Assembly (NCBI GenBank): GCA_018241765.1
Contig: JAFEDD010000002.1
Coordinates: forward strand, 221,778-285,777
Source: Pseudomonadota bacterium
GTDB lineage: Bacteria; Pseudomonadota; Gammaproteobacteria; Burkholderiales; Casimicrobiaceae
Reading direction: 5' to 3'
DNA length: 64,000 nucleotides
The first letter of the stretch is position 1. Every line of letters begins with the position of its first letter. A program made the translations under genes and the position numbers. The notes under the pieces are model-generated. The model was not told the origin of the DNA, did not search any database, and worked only from the letters and a program-made list of their open reading frames with translations. Positions 62,800 to 64,000 of the stretch are shown piece by piece.

Positions 62800-63109
62800 T
62801 GTCGTGATGGTGATGAGTGCGAGCATCGTGTGCAACAAAACAACACGATGCAATGACGCGCGGAACGCGCGCGCGATTAGTCGCAATCGCAAAAAAAATC
62901 AAGCTAGAATTCGCCACATCAGGAGTGCGTGTTGTAAACAAGTTCGTGTGCCTTGAACAGTTTGCAGCGGCGCCTGACACTGAGGTGGGTTGTGTTGTGA
63001 CTACGGCGGCCCGTTGCGCAATTGCGCGATGAACTCCGCGTGTGATGGCTCAAAGGATCACCTCCAGTGATGTTCGAAACCGTGAGAGTCAACCTTAGGA
63101 GACCACACC
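62800..63109 (+). promoter_or_regulatory. leader and promoter region of the H1-like histone gene
   Basis: No gene is supported in these 310 bp. An A-tract (62891-62898) precedes a TAGAAT -10-like box (62905-62910). GCGCAATTGCGC at 63016-63027 is a perfect 12-bp palindrome. GGATCACCTCC at 63055-63065 equals the end of 16S rRNA (the anti-Shine-Dalgarno region) and could pair with the AGGAG (63097-63101) that serves the downstream ATG. Together this suggests a long, structured 5' leader of about 190 nt. Confidence 0.5.
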
Positions 63110-63496
63110 ATGAGCGACATGATGACGATGGCGGCCCCGGCCGCTGCTGCTCCGGCCCCGGCGAAGAAAAAGCCGGCCGCCAAGAAGCCCGCAGCGAAGA
63201 AGCCGGCCGCGAAAAAACCCGCAGCCAAGAAGGCCGCCACCAAGAAGCCCGCGAAAAAGGCAGCCGCTAAAAAGCCGGCCAAGAAAGTAGCGGCGAAGAA
63301 GCCCGCGAAGAAAGCGGCAGCCAAGAAGCCCGCCAAGAAAGCGGCAACCAAGAAGCCCGCGAAGAAAGCGGCAACCAAGAAGCCTGCGAAGAAGGCAGCG
63401 GCCAAGAAGCCCGCCAAGAAAGCGGCAACCAAGAAGCCTGCGAAGAAGGCCGCAACCAAGAAGCCCGCGAAAAAAGCTGCTACCAAGAAAAAGTAA
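63110..63496 (+). CDS. histone H1-like Lys/Ala/Pro-rich nucleoid protein
   Basis: A 128-residue protein built almost entirely of [11 protein letters not shown] and [17 protein letters not shown] repeats after a short start [20 protein letters not shown]. This is the composition of the C-terminal domain of eukaryotic H1 and of bacterial H1-like proteins known from Bordetella, Ralstonia and relatives, which bind and compact DNA. AGGAG lies 8 bp before the ATG and an intrinsic terminator follows, so it is monocistronic. Repeat number probably varies between strains. Confidence 0.9.
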   Translation: MSDMMTMAAPAAAAPAPAKKKPAAKKPAAKKPAAKKPAAKKAATKKPAKKAAAKKPAKKVAAKKPAKKAAAKKPAKKAATKKPAKKAATKKPAKKAAAKKPAKKAATKKPAKKAATKKPAKKAATKKK

Positions 63497-63517
63497 CAAC
63501 TTCCCGGAAGGGGCAGA

Positions 63518-63545
63518 AACGGCGCGGCAACGCGCCGTTTTTTTT
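63518..63545 (+). terminator. intrinsic terminator of the H1-like gene
   Basis: AACGGCGCG-GCAA-CGCGCCGTT is a perfect 9-bp stem with a GCAA tetraloop, running into eight T. Confidence 0.95.
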
Positions 63546-63571
63546 GGTGCGCAATCCCGAGGAGATCGACG

Positions 63572-63805
63572 ATGAAACGCACCGCTGCAACGAAGTCACG
63601 CACGAACCCTGTGCCGACGACGGTGCACGTCACCTCGCCCAAGCCGCGCAACCGTTTGGCGATCGATCCGTTGCTGCGCAAATCGGGCGCGCATCAGGGC
63701 GACGCCGTCTCGGCGCGCACGCGACGTCAAACGTTGCGCGTGCGTGAAGCGCTCATGTCGCCGTTGACTTCGAAAAGAGGCGCGGAGGATGACGCGACCG
63801 ACTGA
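63572..63805 (+). CDS. small basic hypothetical protein
   Basis: A 77-residue protein, rich in Arg, Thr and Lys ([20 protein letters not shown] at the start) with no hydrophobic segment. GAGGAGAT lies before the ATG. It follows the H1-like gene and its terminator. The basic composition could mean nucleic-acid binding, but no family is recognised. Confidence 0.5.
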   Translation: MKRTAATKSRTNPVPTTVHVTSPKPRNRLAIDPLLRKSGAHQGDAVSARTRRQTLRVREALMSPLTSKRGAEDDATD

Positions 63806-63829
63806 GGTTCGCGTCGCGGACTCGGCGCT

Positions 63830-64000
63830 TCAGCGGCGGCGCTTGTTGACGCGCTTGCCGCTCGTCGCGGCGACGCGCTTGCCCTTGACGGGGGTCGCGC
63901 GCACGCCGGCCCTGCCGCCTTGCTTCACCTGCACCACGCGGCCGCCCTTGCGCACGCTCTGTCGCGTCGGTGCCGGGCCGCTCACGTAGAGCACCTGCCC
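63830..64000 (-). CDS. C-terminal part of an unidentified protein (gene continues beyond the window)
   Basis: On the minus strand a frame enters from the right edge and stops at 63830; 56 residues are visible. It starts GQVLYVSGPAPT and ends in a basic tail GKRVAATSGKRVNKRRR. The GQVLYV segment resembles the end of a LysM repeat, so a cell-wall protein such as a lytic transglycosylase is possible, but this is too little sequence to name it. It converges on the small basic protein gene with a 24-bp gap. Confidence 0.45.
   Translation of the reverse strand, partial: GQVLYVSGPAPTRQSVRKGGRVVQVKQGGRAGVRATPVKGKRVAATSGKRVNKRRR

Noticed and set aside
63058..63681. 207-codon minus-strand frame encoding a hydrophobic [10 protein letters not shown] repeat protein
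   Set aside because: It is the exact antisense of the KKPAKKA repeats of the histone gene and runs through its terminator; the membrane-like look is an artefact.

Overview
The window looks like a chromosomal segment of a GC-rich betaproteobacterium, probably in or near the Burkholderiales. The evidence is the gene content and order: tandem Porin_4-type porins, a LiuR-controlled leucine/isovalerate (liu) cluster, a glyQS pair beside lnt-corC-ybeY-phoH, 6S RNA behind a zapB/zapA pair, and a lysine/alanine/proline-rich H1-like histone. No rRNA, tRNA, CRISPR array or insertion sequence was seen.

Region 1 to about 5.83 kb is accessory DNA, less GC-rich than the rest and dense in regulators. It holds an AlpA-like regulator, a helix-turn-helix protein divergent from a zinc-ribbon AAA+ ATPase that is coupled to an unknown protein, a 31-bp inverted repeat, and a lipoprotein/zinc-ribbon membrane protein pair divergent from a small XRE regulator, with a 27-bp palindrome exactly between the two starts. 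This is probably one end of an integrated element that continues to the left. It is followed by an orphan 278-residue gene of unknown function.

6.9-12.3 kb is housekeeping: metK with a structured leader, divergent from a tightly overlapped set of two lipid A type acyltransferases, Sua5-type threonylcarbamoyl-AMP synthase and glycerate kinase. 12.3-28.0 kb is a branched-chain and acyl-CoA catabolism cluster. liuR and an MBL-fold hydrolase diverge; a double palindrome inside a 19-bp-spacer promoter precedes a thioesterase, isovaleryl-CoA dehydrogenase, carbonic anhydrase, thiolase, SDR, a second acyl-CoA dehydrogenase, a DsbA-like isomerase, methylcrotonyl-CoA carboxylase (both subunits), methylglutaconyl-CoA hydratase, a GhrA-type reductase and HMG-CoA lyase. 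Carbonic anhydrase can supply the bicarbonate used by the carboxylase. TatD and a DUF1289 protein close the block.

28-38.5 kb is envelope-related: two terminator-separated porins, a 939-residue fusion of a WecA/WbpL-type glycosyl-1-phosphate transferase with a WbpM-type nucleotide-sugar dehydratase, msbA, and a cobalamin riboswitch in front of btuB-btuF. 38.5-45.7 kb carries greB, zapB-like/zapA, 6S RNA, an EVE protein, a TauE/SafE transporter, pth, a glycerophosphodiesterase, and a thioredoxin-fold/acyl-CoA-binding-protein pair divergent from a wax ester synthase. 46-62.8 kb carries oxyR, ppc, an orphan GspE/PilB ATPase, phoH-ybeY-corC-lnt, glyQS, gmhB, plsC, a YgjP metallopeptidase, lptM and lysA. 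The window ends with the H1-like histone, a small basic protein and the 3' end of an unidentified gene.

The most notable non-gene finding is a family of three dispersed 116-118 bp imperfect palindromes with CAACTTTT/AAAAGTTG ends. They lie in the same orientation between genes, abutting or close to stop codons, and match no repeat class I recognise.
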